Below, in pieces: positions 21,701 through 33,064 of a DNA stretch of 64,000 nucleotides. Origin of the DNA: Batkoa obscura (Eukaryota; Entomophthoromycota; Entomophthoromycetes; Entomophthorales; Batkoaceae). The stretch lies in NCBI GenBank assembly GCA_030770535.1, contig JASVEC010000024.1:62001-126000 (forward strand). Reading direction: 5' to 3'. Below the pieces are notes generated by a model, which ran no database searches, was not told the origin of the DNA, and was given only the letters and a program-made list of their open reading frames with translations. The translations under genes were made by a program, and so were the position numbers. Numbering within the stretch: position 1 is the stretch's first letter; every line of letters starts with the position of its first letter.

Positions 21701-23983
21701 TTATTTTTTTATTTTTTTAAAATAATCTATTAATTTTTTCTGACTTTTATCCATTTTTACTTCCTTCTTATTCGTTTTGGGTTCCTTTTTTGTCTTTTTA
21801 TTGCTACTTCCTCTTTTATTTTGGATGATTTCTTGTTGATCCATTTTCTTTTGAAATTCTATAGCAAAATGATAATCCAAATGAATCTTCATCTCTTCTT
21901 TATTAATAACTTCTTTACATTTTTTACACCTTTCCATTCTATCCTCAAAACTAGTACTACTTTCTTCATTATTATTTAAACCTTGCATTATGCTACCACT
22001 GTTATTATTATTGATACTTTTGTTTAAATTTGAGTTTTTATTAATTTGTTTCTTATTATTAGTACTCTCATCATAAATTGGTTCCTCAATATTATCTTGA
22101 AGTTTATCATCAGTTTTCCCATTCCCTTGTTTTTTACATTCTTTCCTTTTATTAATAAATCCCATAATTCCTTGATTAATCTCATCAATTTGGTCACTGT
22201 TATTAATACACTCATCAATTACCTCATCAATCTCATCTTGAAGCTCCTCATCAATATCCGCTTCTTCTTTAACTTCCTTCCCTTTATTGATAAATCCCAT
22301 AATACCTTGATTACTCTTATCAAAAGTTTCAAGCCCATTCAATTGAATATTTAATCTAATTGCAGGAAACAAGTTGTTAAAACAATCCATTAAAAGGCTT
22401 ACAGAATCAAAAAAACATTTTTCATCTTGTTGAAATTTGAAATAAGTTGGCATCAAACAAGATTTTGTAATATATTGAATTTGTTTATTACTTAAATAAG
22501 CATAATGTAACATAATTTGTTTTGGCCATCTTAGGTTTATACTTTGATCTAACAATAATCGATCTTTTAATTCAATACACATTAATTTAATCCATTTTAA
22601 TAATAATAGTTTATCTTCTACATATGGATGAAAGGATTTGGCTGACATGATAGATTTAACTAATTCCATTGGTTTTACATCATCAAAGCTAATGCCTCGT
22701 ATTAAATTATATACTGATAAACCATTGTCATGTCCTAATTTTAATTGGAGTTGATTTAAAGGTAATTTTCTATTTCATTATTAAATCATCTAATTAATAT
22801 ATTCAAACTATTATTATTTTACCTTAACTCCCCTATATTATCCCCAAAATAATGTTTAGTTTGTGCACCTAATTTACCACCTAAAGAGGGTATCTTATTT
22901 AAAGGTATTTGTAGTAAAAAATCATATGCTAAAAAATCGGGTATCAAAATCTAATTTGTTCTAATATTAAACTAATCTAATAATAACAAATATCTTACTT
23001 GTCCGTTAGGTTTATTTAAACTTGAGGTGATTTTAGCTAATAATTTATTATTGGAGATACCTAACAGATATTAATCAACTTACAATAACCATAGTTTAAC
23101 TTTCTTACCAGATGAACAAGTAAATCCAAGTTGATCATAGATCTTTTTACGAATATCAGAAACCAATTTAGCACCTTGTAAAAGTTGTCTTATTTTCCAA
23201 TATTTTACTTTATCTTCTATTTCATTTGAGCAAGTAAAGTTGAAACTTTCTTTATCTTTGGGATAAGCTACCTTATTTGATATATCATTCCAATCAATTG
23301 GTTCTAAATCCATAACTTGATTTGATTCATCATTCCAATTATTACCTTTTAAATCCATAATTTTATTTTCTTTAAGGTAGTTTAATATATTATCATTAAC
23401 ATGATCGGTGATATCTAAATAAGCTTCATCTAAATTAATATTAATACTGTTTCTTTAATTTTATTCAAATACAAACTTACCAACGCTAGCCTTTTGCACT
23501 TTACCAATGTTTAAATTTTGTAATAAATTCATGATTTTTTTAGAAGCTTCTCGATAAGGACCAAGAGAGGCTTTATTTTCCTGTTGAGTTGGGCTATCAT
23601 AATAAGATTCTTCATCCTTCCCCAATTTATACGTTGGTACATGAGCGAAAACAATTTGAGGACATAACTGTTTCGCTACCATTGGGGTACTATGCCTTTC
23701 CACTTTATAAGCTCTAGCTGCATAATTTACTGCTATTAAACCTTGCCATTGTTGTACTGCTAATGGTGTATCTGAGCTTATTCCTAGTCTTAGTTGTTCT
23801 ATCGAGTATTAGTTTCGAATTTTTAAATAGTTCGTTGTAAGCTACCTACTTGACAGTAAAAACAGTCTAGATCTTTTATTAATATGTGTTAATTTGTTAT
23901 TTAACATAAATGATATTACCTAGATCAATATGAGCTATACATTTAGAAGTTTGTAAAATTGATTGTATTTGATTGTAATCCAT
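21701..23983 (-). CDS. RAD30: DNA polymerase eta (translesion Y-family polymerase)
   Basis: Seven exons on the minus strand: 23983-23920, 23866-23846, 23798-23481, 23429-23109, 23060-22999, 22950-22823 and 22769-21701; 660 residues. Copies past UV cyclobutane dimers. Palm motif HIDLDCFY (18-25; Asp20 = metal ligand) is built from exon 1 and a 21-nt micro-exon; DEAYLD (135-140) straddles intron 3. Then PLAVQQWQGLIAVNY, LGFTCSSGISNNKLLAKI and PSLGGKLG (little finger/thumb). The C-terminal half has a ubiquitin-binding UBZ finger (CKKC..HLDYHFAIEFQ) and a terminal PCNA-binding box QKKLIDYFKK. The linker holds a duplicated QGIMGFINK unit about 46 residues apart. All seven exon phases agree. Confidence 0.93.
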
Positions 23984-24608
23984 GATAAAAAGTAAGCCAA
24001 ATTTTTCTGAAAACTTATTTAAGATTTTTGATCAAATCTAGTAATCTGACATTATTCTTTGTCATTCTCTATTTTTGATATGAATCAAATTCCAAAATAA
24101 CGTTACAATATAATATTAAATGGAAGTTATAATTATAAAATTTAAAGTTAATAAAGTTGATTATTTAATAAGAATTTGTAGTCTATTTATACTAGTCCGT
24201 ATATTTGTTATAATAGTTGCGTAACCATTATCCTTATCAAAAAGTAATGAGTGACTACTTATACAATAAAAACATATTTAATGTTATATATTGTTACAAC
24301 TAGGAAGTACTATTACATGGTTAATAGGTTAAGACTATAATAAGGACTGATATTAATATAAAGATAGAGTAATAATAAATCTATAATAATAAATGTATAA
24401 TAATGAGTTTATCTAACAATAAATATATAATGATTTAAAATCTAGAATATTTTTTAATAAAATTTACAATTACTAAATAAGAATTTAAGCCAATCAACAA
24501 ACATATTAATCAAAGTTCTTTAAAAAAGTAATTATAAAGCACTCTAACTTCAAAAATAAAAATTAATTTCTTATATTTCATTAACATTAACATTAACTTA
24601 AATCAACG
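23984..24608. other. intergenic, divergent promoters
   Basis: 625 bp between divergent polymerase eta and a DUF4436 gene. AT-rich, with short ATAATAAAT repeats around 24366-24425; nothing else seen. Confidence 0.5.
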
Positions 24609-25595
24609 ATGGTGAAACTTGGCCCCAATTTTATCCATGATTTTAAAAGCGTAATACAAACCAATACACGCTCACGACGTATAATGATTAGTATTTTATT
24701 ACTAACATTATGGTCAGCCATTGTATTACCCGTTATCTTCAAACAATATTATGGCACTTTAAACAAGGGGATTATCATACGTTCTGAAGAGGTGGAAGAA
24801 AACAATATGTTAGTAGAATTAAGTATAGCTAAAGTAGATACAGCTTTGAGAATTATTGATTTAAAAGTGAATTTATTCCCAAATGGACCATTATACGCCA
24901 ATGACAATTCAATAACTAAACAAAACATCACTTGTGATTTTCGATATGGTAAAGTAGAAGCAATAAAAGATAAAGTATCTCAACCAACCATTATCAAGAT
25001 ACCTATACTTTCAGGAAATCCAAGAGCGTATCCGTTTGAAAACTTAACTACTATAATACCTATTTATTGTCAAGATCAACAAGGTTCTTCAGTTTTGCCA
25101 ATTATTACCTTTGAACGTACATTGGCTACGTATTATCTTACTACAGAAGCCTTTCTTGCTTCACACGTAGTGGAAGCTTCAACAGAATCGATGGGATTAT
25201 TTCCAGATCCTAGTTCTATTCAATTATTAGTAGAATTAACACAACCAACTGAAAATCAATTATTTGTATTCTTGGTGTTTTTTATAATGTGGGGATTAAG
25301 CTTTGCAATTTTATTTTTTACATTTGATGTTTTGATACATAAAAGGGAAGTACCTCCACCTCTTATTGGTGTGTCTTTGGCTTTATTATTCGCTTTACCA
25401 GGTATTAGAAATAGTCAACCAGGTGTTCCATTCTTAGGTTGTTTATCCGATTTTATTTCCTTTTTTTGGTAATTAGTTTTTAGAGATCTTTAATATAATA
25501 TATTAAGTCATTTAATTAGGTGCCTAAGTTTAGTTTCCTTTTGTACAGTAGCTAACATGTTGGCTTTTGCACTAAGGTTTAATAAGAAAGTTTAA
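24609..25595 (+). CDS. DUF4436 integral membrane protein, paralogue 3
   Basis: Exons 24609-25468 and 25520-25595, 311 residues. The 51-bp intron splits the Trp codon of FFW^C at exactly the same base as in paralogues 1 and 4. N-terminus FKSVIQTNTRSRRIMISILL, TM1, lumenal domain with KVDTALRIIDLKV, TCDFRYGKVE, YPFENLTTIIPIYC, then FFIMWGLSFAILF (TM2), KREVPPPLIG, ALLFALPGIRNSQPGVPF (TM3) and, from exon 2, CLSLVSFCTVANMLAFALRF (TM4). Followed 457 bp later by paralogue 4 in the same direction. Function unknown; predicted membrane protein with a large non-cytosolic domain. Confidence 0.85.
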
Positions 25596-26052
25596 ATTAG
25601 ATCTAAATCAAACAATAAACCAATTATATTATACAAAGAATGTTTTATTATTACAAGAACATACATTAGAGAAATATAGTTATTTTGTATTTGTTACATT
25701 CAATTTAATGAATAGAAACATTAGATATTAAATAAATATTATTTCAGATAATAAGATTTTTTAGTTTGTTCATTAAAATAAATTTATTTTATTATTCCTA
25801 ATGTTTCTATTATCTAATACAATTTATGAATTTTAAAAAAAAATCGGGACTTTATTTAATAATGTTTAATTTATTAGAATAAAATTAAAATTCTCAAATT
25901 TAGTAATTACAACTTTATGCTCCTATAAAAATGAATAAATTAATATACTAAATAGGAACAATAATAAATTATCAATTGAAGTCCAAAAAATAGTCCAATT
26001 TTAACTTTGAAACAATAATAAGAATTTAAACATTTTTTTACTCTCAATAGAT
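25596..26052. other. intergenic between tandem DUF4436 genes
   Basis: 457 bp, AT-rich, nothing recognised beyond presumed 3' and promoter sequences. Confidence 0.5.
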
Positions 26053-27053
26053 ATGAGTTTGGAAATAATGAAAGCCCAATTTAAAGATATTTTAGAAAAC
26101 CCATTACGAAGAAGATTAATTTATACAATAATAGGAATAGCTATTTATTTAATAATTGTATTACCCATTGTATTAACATTAGAACCAAAGGAAGTGATTA
26201 CTACTCAAACTAAAGAAGAGTTTGATAAGATACGCAATAACGATATCATAATAGCAAGGAATCGAGTACAAGCCATTGATCCAATTGGAAAAAATATAAC
26301 TATTTATTCACGTATACTTGCTTTTGGACAATTAGCTAATGATGTTGGTGTATTATCTCAAGATTTAACTTGTTCTTTTTATTATGGTACACCTAAACTA
26401 ATTGCTAATAAAATACCAGAGCCCTTATCTTTTACTGTACCATTAGTAGAAGGAGATATTAAATATTATCCATTTGAACAATTCAAAGCATATATACCAA
26501 TGAATTGTAATAATCAACAGATTACTGGCTTTTCAATGTTATTTGATGATGGAGCACCAGGATATTCATTAAATCAAGAAATCAAACATTATTCGGAATT
26601 ATCTGATGAAGAGAAAACTCTATTTTATGGCAAAGTGAGTGATGCAAATAATGTTATTTGTATACTAAAATTTAGTCAATCTGCCACCAACAAATTCTTT
26701 TCAATTTTTGTTACTATTATTATGTGGTGTTTGGCAGTTGCTTTAATTATTTGTTCTTATCAAATAGTTGTATTGAGAAATGAGCCCCCTCCTCCTTTAA
26801 TTGCTTTAGGTGTTACCTTATTATTTGCATTACCAAAGTTAAGAGATTCTCAACCTGGGGCTCCTAAGTTTAATGCTATGTCCGATGTGGCTGGATATTA
26901 TTGGTGAGTGTTCTTTATTGTTAATTTTATTGTTTAGTTTTAAATTAATTATTTGTTTAAATTAGGTGTTTATTTTTAATATCTTTATCAATTTCTTTAA
27001 ATTTCTTTGCATTTGGTTTAAGATGGCGGAAAGCTAAAACTGGTGCAAAATAA
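26053..27053 (+). CDS. DUF4436 integral membrane protein, paralogue 4
   Basis: Exons 26053-26903 and 26966-27053, 312 residues. The 62-bp intron splits the Trp codon of YYW^C as in paralogues 1 and 3. Landmarks: NPLRRRLIYTIIG and TM1, RVQAIDPIGKNITIYSRIL, LTCSFYYGTPK, YYPFEQFKAYIPMNC, FVTIIMWCLAVALIICSYQ (TM2), NEPPPPLIALGVTLLFALP (TM3), KLRDSQPGAPKF and the exon-2 TM ending in LRWRKAKTGAK. The usual RREVPPP loop reads RNEPPPP here. The stop of the unspliced frame falls inside the intron, so without splicing the protein would lose its last TM. Function unknown. Confidence 0.85.
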
Positions 27054-27288
27054 TTAATTGTTATTGACTTGTTTTTCTTCAAATAAAATTCTATCTAATC
27101 TCGATATTTTTATTGCTTATTTACCAACAATGTTGTTTAATTTTATCATATATTATGATACTAACTTAATATAAGAAAAATAATTTATCATTCAAAATAA
27201 TATGTATAAAAACTCAATTGATACTAAAAAATTATATTTATAATGTTATAATTTTAAAAAAAAGAAAGCTAAGATCAATTGACACCTT

Positions 27289-28472
27289 TTACGAATCTTT
27301 CATTGAAATAACAACGGCAGAAATAAGTTCTAAATAAGGTAGAAATATAGGATGACTTTCCTTTGAAATGCCTAATAAGCCAAGTACTTTTGAAGTTGGT
27401 GGGTATTTAGAAAATTCTGATAATAAACTTTCTGCTTGAGCCATGGCTGATTCTAATTGATGTTCATCAAGCCAACCATCTAAAACTTGGGCTGAATAAG
27501 CAGCTAATGCTAATAATACCCTTCGAAGTCTCAAAAATGGTGTTTGTTGTGGGTTTCTTGGATGATGCATAGCAGACAATGTTTGTTCATAAGGTAAAGT
27601 AAGGATTGAACGAATACTTGATGCTATATCTCGACGTACTTGTGGGGTGCGTAATGGGTATACACTCATTTCAAATATAACAAAACTTCTAGTATCATTT
27701 CTTAACACTCCTTTTTCAACTAAGCCTTTTGCAATTCTTTCTCTTACCATTTTTAATTGATAACCTAACTTATTAAAATTCCATGTTTCTCCTAAACAAA
27801 TAACATTTTAAAATCAATGCTTTATCAAATGATATGAATTAAATTAAATATGAAATTTAATTTATTAATTTCAAAAATAAACAAAAATTAATTACCGTTT
27901 AGATAAGCGATCCAATTTTTTAAATCTAATTGTTCTCTTGAAGATATCATTACTTTTATGGCTTCATCTAGTAAAAATTCATCCAAACTTTCACCCTTTG
28001 TAATTGAAATTAATCGTTGGCTTGGTAATAAAATAGTTTGTGTTTTATTAACTGCAAAAGAGACTCTTTTTCTTAATGCTAACTCAGCCATGATACAAGC
28101 TCTTAATATATAACTAAGACTATCATTCCAAAATGATAGATGTCCCTAAAAATTGAATTCATATTAATATTCTAAAATATTTTCATTTCAACTCAAGGAA
28201 AATGCCATTTAATTATTTTCTGGTAGAATACATAACTCAATAATCTTTATAATCGATAATAACAACAATAAAATAATTACCTCATCTTTTAATCCAAGTA
28301 AAAAAAGTTCTTCCATCAAAGTTAAAGCTGGTTTATAAGGGGACAAATTATAGTCTATTACTTCTTTTTCTTCTTGTTCCATAGAATCATTCATTTTATT
28401 AATTTGTTCTTCGTTATAAGGGTCTTCACTAGTGAGACCAGCATTCTTACGTCTTTTCATACCTTCCATCAT
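27289..28472 (-). CDS. VPS74: GOLPH3/Vps74 phosphatidylinositol 4-phosphate effector
   Basis: Three exons on the minus strand: 28472-28281, 28145-27896 and 27791-27289; introns of 135 and 104 bp, the longest here; 314 residues. Golgi adaptor that binds PtdIns4P and keeps glycosyltransferases in the Golgi by loading them into COPI vesicles. Landmarks: [36 protein letters not shown] (two adjacent segments across intron 1), ELALRKRVSFA, ETWNFNKLGYQLKMVRERIAKGL across intron 2, VEKGVLRN, and a C-terminal helical part with LLALAAYSAQVLD. An acidic/basic N-terminal extension of about 45 residues with an RRK patch is as in yeast Vps74. Divergent from the SNARE gene, 274 bp apart. Confidence 0.95.
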
Positions 28473-28746
28473 AATCAATTATAACTTTTAGTTTTAAGAA
28501 AATATAGCAATCAAAATACGATGAAGATGATAAGTTTTATCTATTTAATTAGCTTAATGATATATTTGTTTTGTATTTTTAATTTACTTTTTATTTTGAA
28601 TTGATAAAAGTTCCTTATCCAATTCAAGTGGATGTTATTAAAATGCATCAATTTCGAATTTATGCAAAAATTGATCAAAATATTGAGTTTGGAAACTTAA
28701 AAAATTACAATCAATACGTTATACTTTCTATTGTTGATTTTCAATC

Positions 28747-29272
28747 ATGTCAAATAGGTAAAATTTAAAATTTAAAAGTTAATTAAACTATATTAATAAA
28801 TAATTAAGGGGAAAAAATCAATATAATAGTGACTATAATGAATATAATATGGGAACCTCCACTTCAGACTCTTTATTATATGAGTCCCAAAATAATATGA
28901 AAATGGATGAGTTATCAAGTAAAGTATCTCAGTTACATAAAGTAAATTTAATCATTCATCATTTGAACTATTAATTAAAACCAATCCATTAACTATTAGG
29001 TAACATTAGACATTCATGGACTTGTAGAAGAACAAAATCAAGCATTGGATGAATCCCAAACTACATTTGATAGTTTTGGAGATAGATTAAAAAACACACA
29101 ACATCGAGTACGAAATATGTTAACTTCACAAAATAGAAGAGTAATGATGTATGCAATAATAATAATATTGTTCCTTTTTATTATCATTTATCATTATTTC
29201 AATCGTACTTCAGAAAAAGTAGAAGCATTATCAGAGCCTATCGAAGACTTTTTGCAAGCACCTTTTTCTTAA
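28747..29272 (+). CDS. Bet1/Sft1-type Qc-SNARE
   Basis: Exons 28747-28757 (11 nt, only MSN and part of Arg4), 28809-28941 and 29000-29272; 138 residues. Tail-anchored SNARE for ER-Golgi or intra-Golgi fusion. A Tyr/Asn-rich N-terminus (NQYNSDYNEYN) is followed by a SNARE helix of about 60 residues (MDELSSKVSQLHKVTLDI, VEEQNQALDESQTTFDSF, RLKNTQHRVRNML) and a single TM at about 103-120 (MMYAIIIILFLFIIIYHYF). Unusually there are about 22 residues after the TM, whereas Bet1 and Sft1 usually end right after it. The very short first exon is inferred from frame, a perfect GT..AG pair and the MSN start typical of the family. It shares a 274-bp divergent promoter with VPS74. Confidence 0.85.
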
Positions 29273-30492
29273 TCTATAGGATAATGATGTAATTTTTTTT
29301 AATGCTTAAGAAGCTTATTTATCGCAAATATATGCTTGATTTATTTCAATTGGAAGATTCAAGTTTAACATTTCTTTTATTAAATAATATATTTTAATAT
29401 ATTTTCTAGCTAAATGATTTTAATTTTATAAATATCAATTGTAATATAGAAATAGGATATAGATAGGATTTAACGAGTGTTCATTTATTAAATACAAATT
29501 ATGAACAAAAAGATTATTTTTGTAACTATTTTATTTAAAATTAGTTTGGGAATTAGTAAACTATGCCAAGTAATACTGCTACTACAGCTCTATTGCAACC
29601 TAGTTAACCATTCATTTAATAATAAAGTTTTGCTAAAATTGTACTAAAATTGTATTAGAATTGTACTAAAATTTAATGATTAGGTTCTAAAAAATCAAAT
29701 AAGCAAATAACTAGCTCTAAAAACTATAACAAGTTAAGTCAAATAGAGTTGCAGCTGTAAGCCAACATCTTACATGGAAACCAAGAATGCTTTTTCTTTT
29801 GATGAGGTCTTAATGGACTGTAAAAAAAGAGGCTTATACAAAAAATTCTTTTTGTATAAAAAAGGAAGTCAATCAAAAATTACCAAATCAAAAATAAGTA
29901 TAATTGTTTTTATATGCCCTAATTCCTAACCTACGATTTAATTTAATAAATATATATACGAAAAATGACATGTCTTAAGTTGTTTTGAAGATATACCACC
30001 AATTTCTATTATGATTTACAAATCTATACTTTATCAAAAATTTTACTTTCTTCCCTAGTTTATTAAGACATCAACTTGTTCCTTTTGTGTTTTAAGTATT
30101 TTTTATAGAACATGAAATTTGTGAATATCTTACCATCAAATGTCTATTACCAATATTATACACAATCGTAAATATTTAAGTCTGTTTCTATCCAAAATTA
30201 ACATAATTTCATTATATTACTAGTACTTTATATTGATTTTTATAAATGTATTAATATATAAGTATAATAATACATTTAATTTATGTTAAAATATTTCAAT
30301 TTATTTTTGTGAATAAATTAGTATAAGTAAAACCTTATACTTATGCAACATTAATGATTCCTTAGATATGTTTTATATAATAACAAAATAGATAGCTTGA
30401 ATTTTTTTTAAAAGGAATTAATATATTTTGAGTTTTTATTTTTATTGTTTTTATATAGCTTGAAGTTTAAAAAAAATAAATTAGTGAGAAAT
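29273..30492. other. gene-free AT-rich intergenic region
   Basis: About 1.2 kb without convincing coding potential or RNA gene. Confidence 0.5.
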
Positions 30493-30585
30493 GGAGATAT
30501 ATTTTTATGTTTAAGAATTTTACTAACAATTTTTCCGCTCAAATACTGCTTAAGATGGAAAAAGTAATAAAGCCAAAACATCCTC
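30493..30585 (+). mobile_element. MITE copy 6
   Basis: 93 bp; 4-bp flanks AAAT and AATT differ at one base, so the duplication has decayed. The central CGCTCAAATACTGC arm has lost pairing. Confidence 0.8.
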
Positions 30586-30678
30586 AATTATAATTATTCT
30601 TTCAATTAAATTATAATTTTAAATTTCGTTAATAACAACTTTTGAGAATTAAAAAATTAACCATGAAAAATAGGAATT

Positions 30679-30772
30679 GGGGATGTATTTTTGTGTTTAA
30701 GAATTTTACTAACAGATTTTCCACTTAAATAGTGCTTAAAAAATGGAAAAAATGAAGTCAAAAAACACTCCC
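30679..30772 (+). mobile_element. MITE copy 7
   Basis: 94 bp; flanks AATT and ATAA do not match. It lies 93 bp from copy 6 in the same orientation. Confidence 0.82.
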
Positions 30773-32185
30773 ATAATTTATTATTAAAAAAGTATAAAAT
30801 ATTATATGTATTACTATTAGCTTAGTCCCAGAATGTTGAACATACAAACTTGAATAAAAAAATGACCTTCAACTTCATTCAACTTTATAACCACTTTGCT
30901 TATAATATTTAGCTATAATAAAACTTTAAGGATTTAAATAGGGATAATTAATTTAGTTAGTGGGTAGTATGATATTATTTGAAATGTGTCCTATTTTTTT
31001 GCTATAAAATTCAAGCAGTAGGTGTCAGTTAATTCAGCTAAAACAGCTTACAGTTAGACAACTTTATGTTTCAATTTATAACCAATTTCTTTTGATATGA
31101 ATTTGAGAGCAATATTTTTTATATACCTTTAAATTTGTATTAAAAACGTAACTCCAAATCAAAAACAATGAAATATATCTAACTGGAAGTTGTTCTATTA
31201 TTAATTTTAAAAAAAGATTAATATGGTTAGTAATTTATTACGTATACTTACATGATCGAGTTTAAAACATAAGCCTTTATATTAACCTTAAAAGTAAGCG
31301 ATTGAAAAGTATTGCACAATGCATATTATTTGTTTACAAAAACTGTGAGTGTGAAATCTTTGAGATTTGATAATAAAACATTGGTGTTTTATTACCGAGT
31401 TAATAGGAATAAGAATAAATATAAAATGCTGTAACGTTGTTTAAGATACTTATTTAATGAATGAATATCGAAGCCTTAATGCCAAGGTCAAGGAGGTAAA
31501 TGAGCAGCCCAGGTAAATAAGTTCAGTATAAAATTTGGAGTATAATATATGAGACACTATGTTATATTAAAAAAACTTTTTTTTGACTATAACGTTGAAT
31601 CGATTAACTGCTTTAGTAGGTTCGGGTTCGACTTAGCTTTGAGTTTAATTACTTTTGTTAGAATATGAGACAATTTAAATTATTGTTACAAACGTAATGT
31701 TCAAAGCCATAATGTTATTCATATTTAGAGTATAAATTTATTATACAAAATTGAATAACTAAATTAAGCTTAAAGCTAATGTAAGAATTTCTTGAATCAA
31801 AAATAAAAGAAGCTAATCATTTAGTCTTTGTTCAAAAATAGCTAACTTTAAGTGGTTAAGAACTGGTCCTGCAACTTTTAACTATCACCTTATGTACTTT
31901 TTTTATTTTAAATTTAAAGATTATCATTGAAAATTTGGCTATAAAAATAAGATTACTATTTTTAATCATGTGAAACTAATTCAAGCCCCATTTAATTTTT
32001 GATAAGCCATATTATAAAATAAAATAGCTTTACATAAGGAATAATTCAAATAATTATATATAAATAATACAGCCAACGTTTATCAACTTATTAAATTCGA
32101 AATTTAGTTTGTTTTCTTTTTCATCAAATTTCTATTTTTTTAGTATAGCATTAGGATTTAATATATAAACAACTCGATATTTGAT
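30773..32185. other. gene-free AT-rich intergenic region
   Basis: About 1.4 kb, no coding potential seen. A GGTTCGGGTTCGACTT string near 31620 resembles a tRNA T-arm, but no cloverleaf could be built around it. Confidence 0.45.
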
Positions 32186-32824
32186 ATGGAAGATAAAAGA
32201 AATAGTAAATGGTACATAACTTTATTAAATAAATTATCAACGAAAGGTGACAATTACGAAAAAAATAAATTAAATGACATTATAAACAATACAAGAGCGT
32301 TAGAATGTTCGATGGGTTTGGATACTACTTGCTATAAACCTAAACTATCTCATAACCCTAAGCCGATAAACAACGATGCCTGGTGTAAATCGTTTATTAA
32401 AGTATCCAATTTAGTAACAAATTGTCAATCTAATCGTATACACCAAAATCCAAAGCTATCCAAAAATGAAAATGTTATAAAGCGTTCTCAAACTATGAAT
32501 ATAACTAGCAATACAACCTATATGCAAAGTATCCGAAAACTCAGAAATAACCCAAGGAGGCCGTTACTTCAAGTGGTATTAATCCAACATATGGTACACA
32601 AAATACGGGATGATGATAGTGTCAATTTAGATAGAGAAATGGGAATCAATCGATTTTCTTCCGAGATACCTTGTCATTTGACTGGTGTCAAAAATCGGAA
32701 AATTAAAAGTTATCCTACTTTAGTTCAAATCTTTTCTAATGAGAAAGAACTACAAATGAATTTACTAAACGTATATACTGAAGATGATGATATCCCTATA
32801 GCATTATTAAATAAGAGAAAATAG
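32186..32824 (+). CDS. hypothetical basic protein, no family recognised
   Basis: Single open frame of 212 codons, unusually long for this AT-rich DNA, with an even amino-acid composition including Trp, Cys, Pro and Gly, which argues for a real gene. Basic and polar overall; no TM segment and no signal peptide. Landmarks: an N-terminal WYITLLNKLSTKG, a Cys/Pro-rich LDTTCYKPKLSHNPKP, a central basic patch IRKLRNNPRRPLLQVVLIQH and an acidic C-terminus YTEDDDIPIALLNKRK. The stop is 87 bp from MITE copy 8 and the gene is convergent with DUF4436 paralogue 5. It could be a lineage-specific gene; an additional 5' exon cannot be excluded. Confidence 0.5.
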   Translation: MEDKRNSKWYITLLNKLSTKGDNYEKNKLNDIINNTRALECSMGLDTTCYKPKLSHNPKPINNDAWCKSFIKVSNLVTNCQSNRIHQNPKLSKNENVIKRSQTMNITSNTTYMQSIRKLRNNPRRPLLQVVLIQHMVHKIRDDDSVNLDREMGINRFSSEIPCHLTGVKNRKIKSYPTLVQIFSNEKELQMNLLNVYTEDDDIPIALLNKRK

Positions 32825-32910
32825 TTTCTATAGAATAAAATTTACTGTTTTGATTTTATGTTCAATTTATTTATTCATTTAAACTAAAGTATTTAAACTC
32901 AAAACTATAT

Positions 32911-33005
32911 GGGAGTGTTTTTTTTAACTTCATTATTTTTTTCATTAAGCACTATTTAAGCGGAAAAATTGTTAGTAAAATTCTTAAACACAAAAGTACA
33001 TCCCC
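32911..33005 (-). mobile_element. MITE copy 8
   Basis: 95 bp, ATAT on both sides (32907-32910, 33006-33009). Lies between two convergent genes, 59 bp beyond the stop of DUF4436 paralogue 5, so it may sit in the 3' untranslated region of both. Confidence 0.9.
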
Positions 33006-33064
33006 ATATTATGTTTTTGTAAATTTTTTATTCAAGCAATTACAATAGTTAAAATACTAACTCA

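Noticed and set aside
22024-22354. Open frames on both strands within polymerase eta exon 7
   Set aside because: They arise from the Asn/Glu-rich low-complexity linker read in other frames.
31600-31650. tRNA-like T-arm string GGTTCGGGTTCGACTT
   Set aside because: No acceptor, D or anticodon stem could be formed around it.
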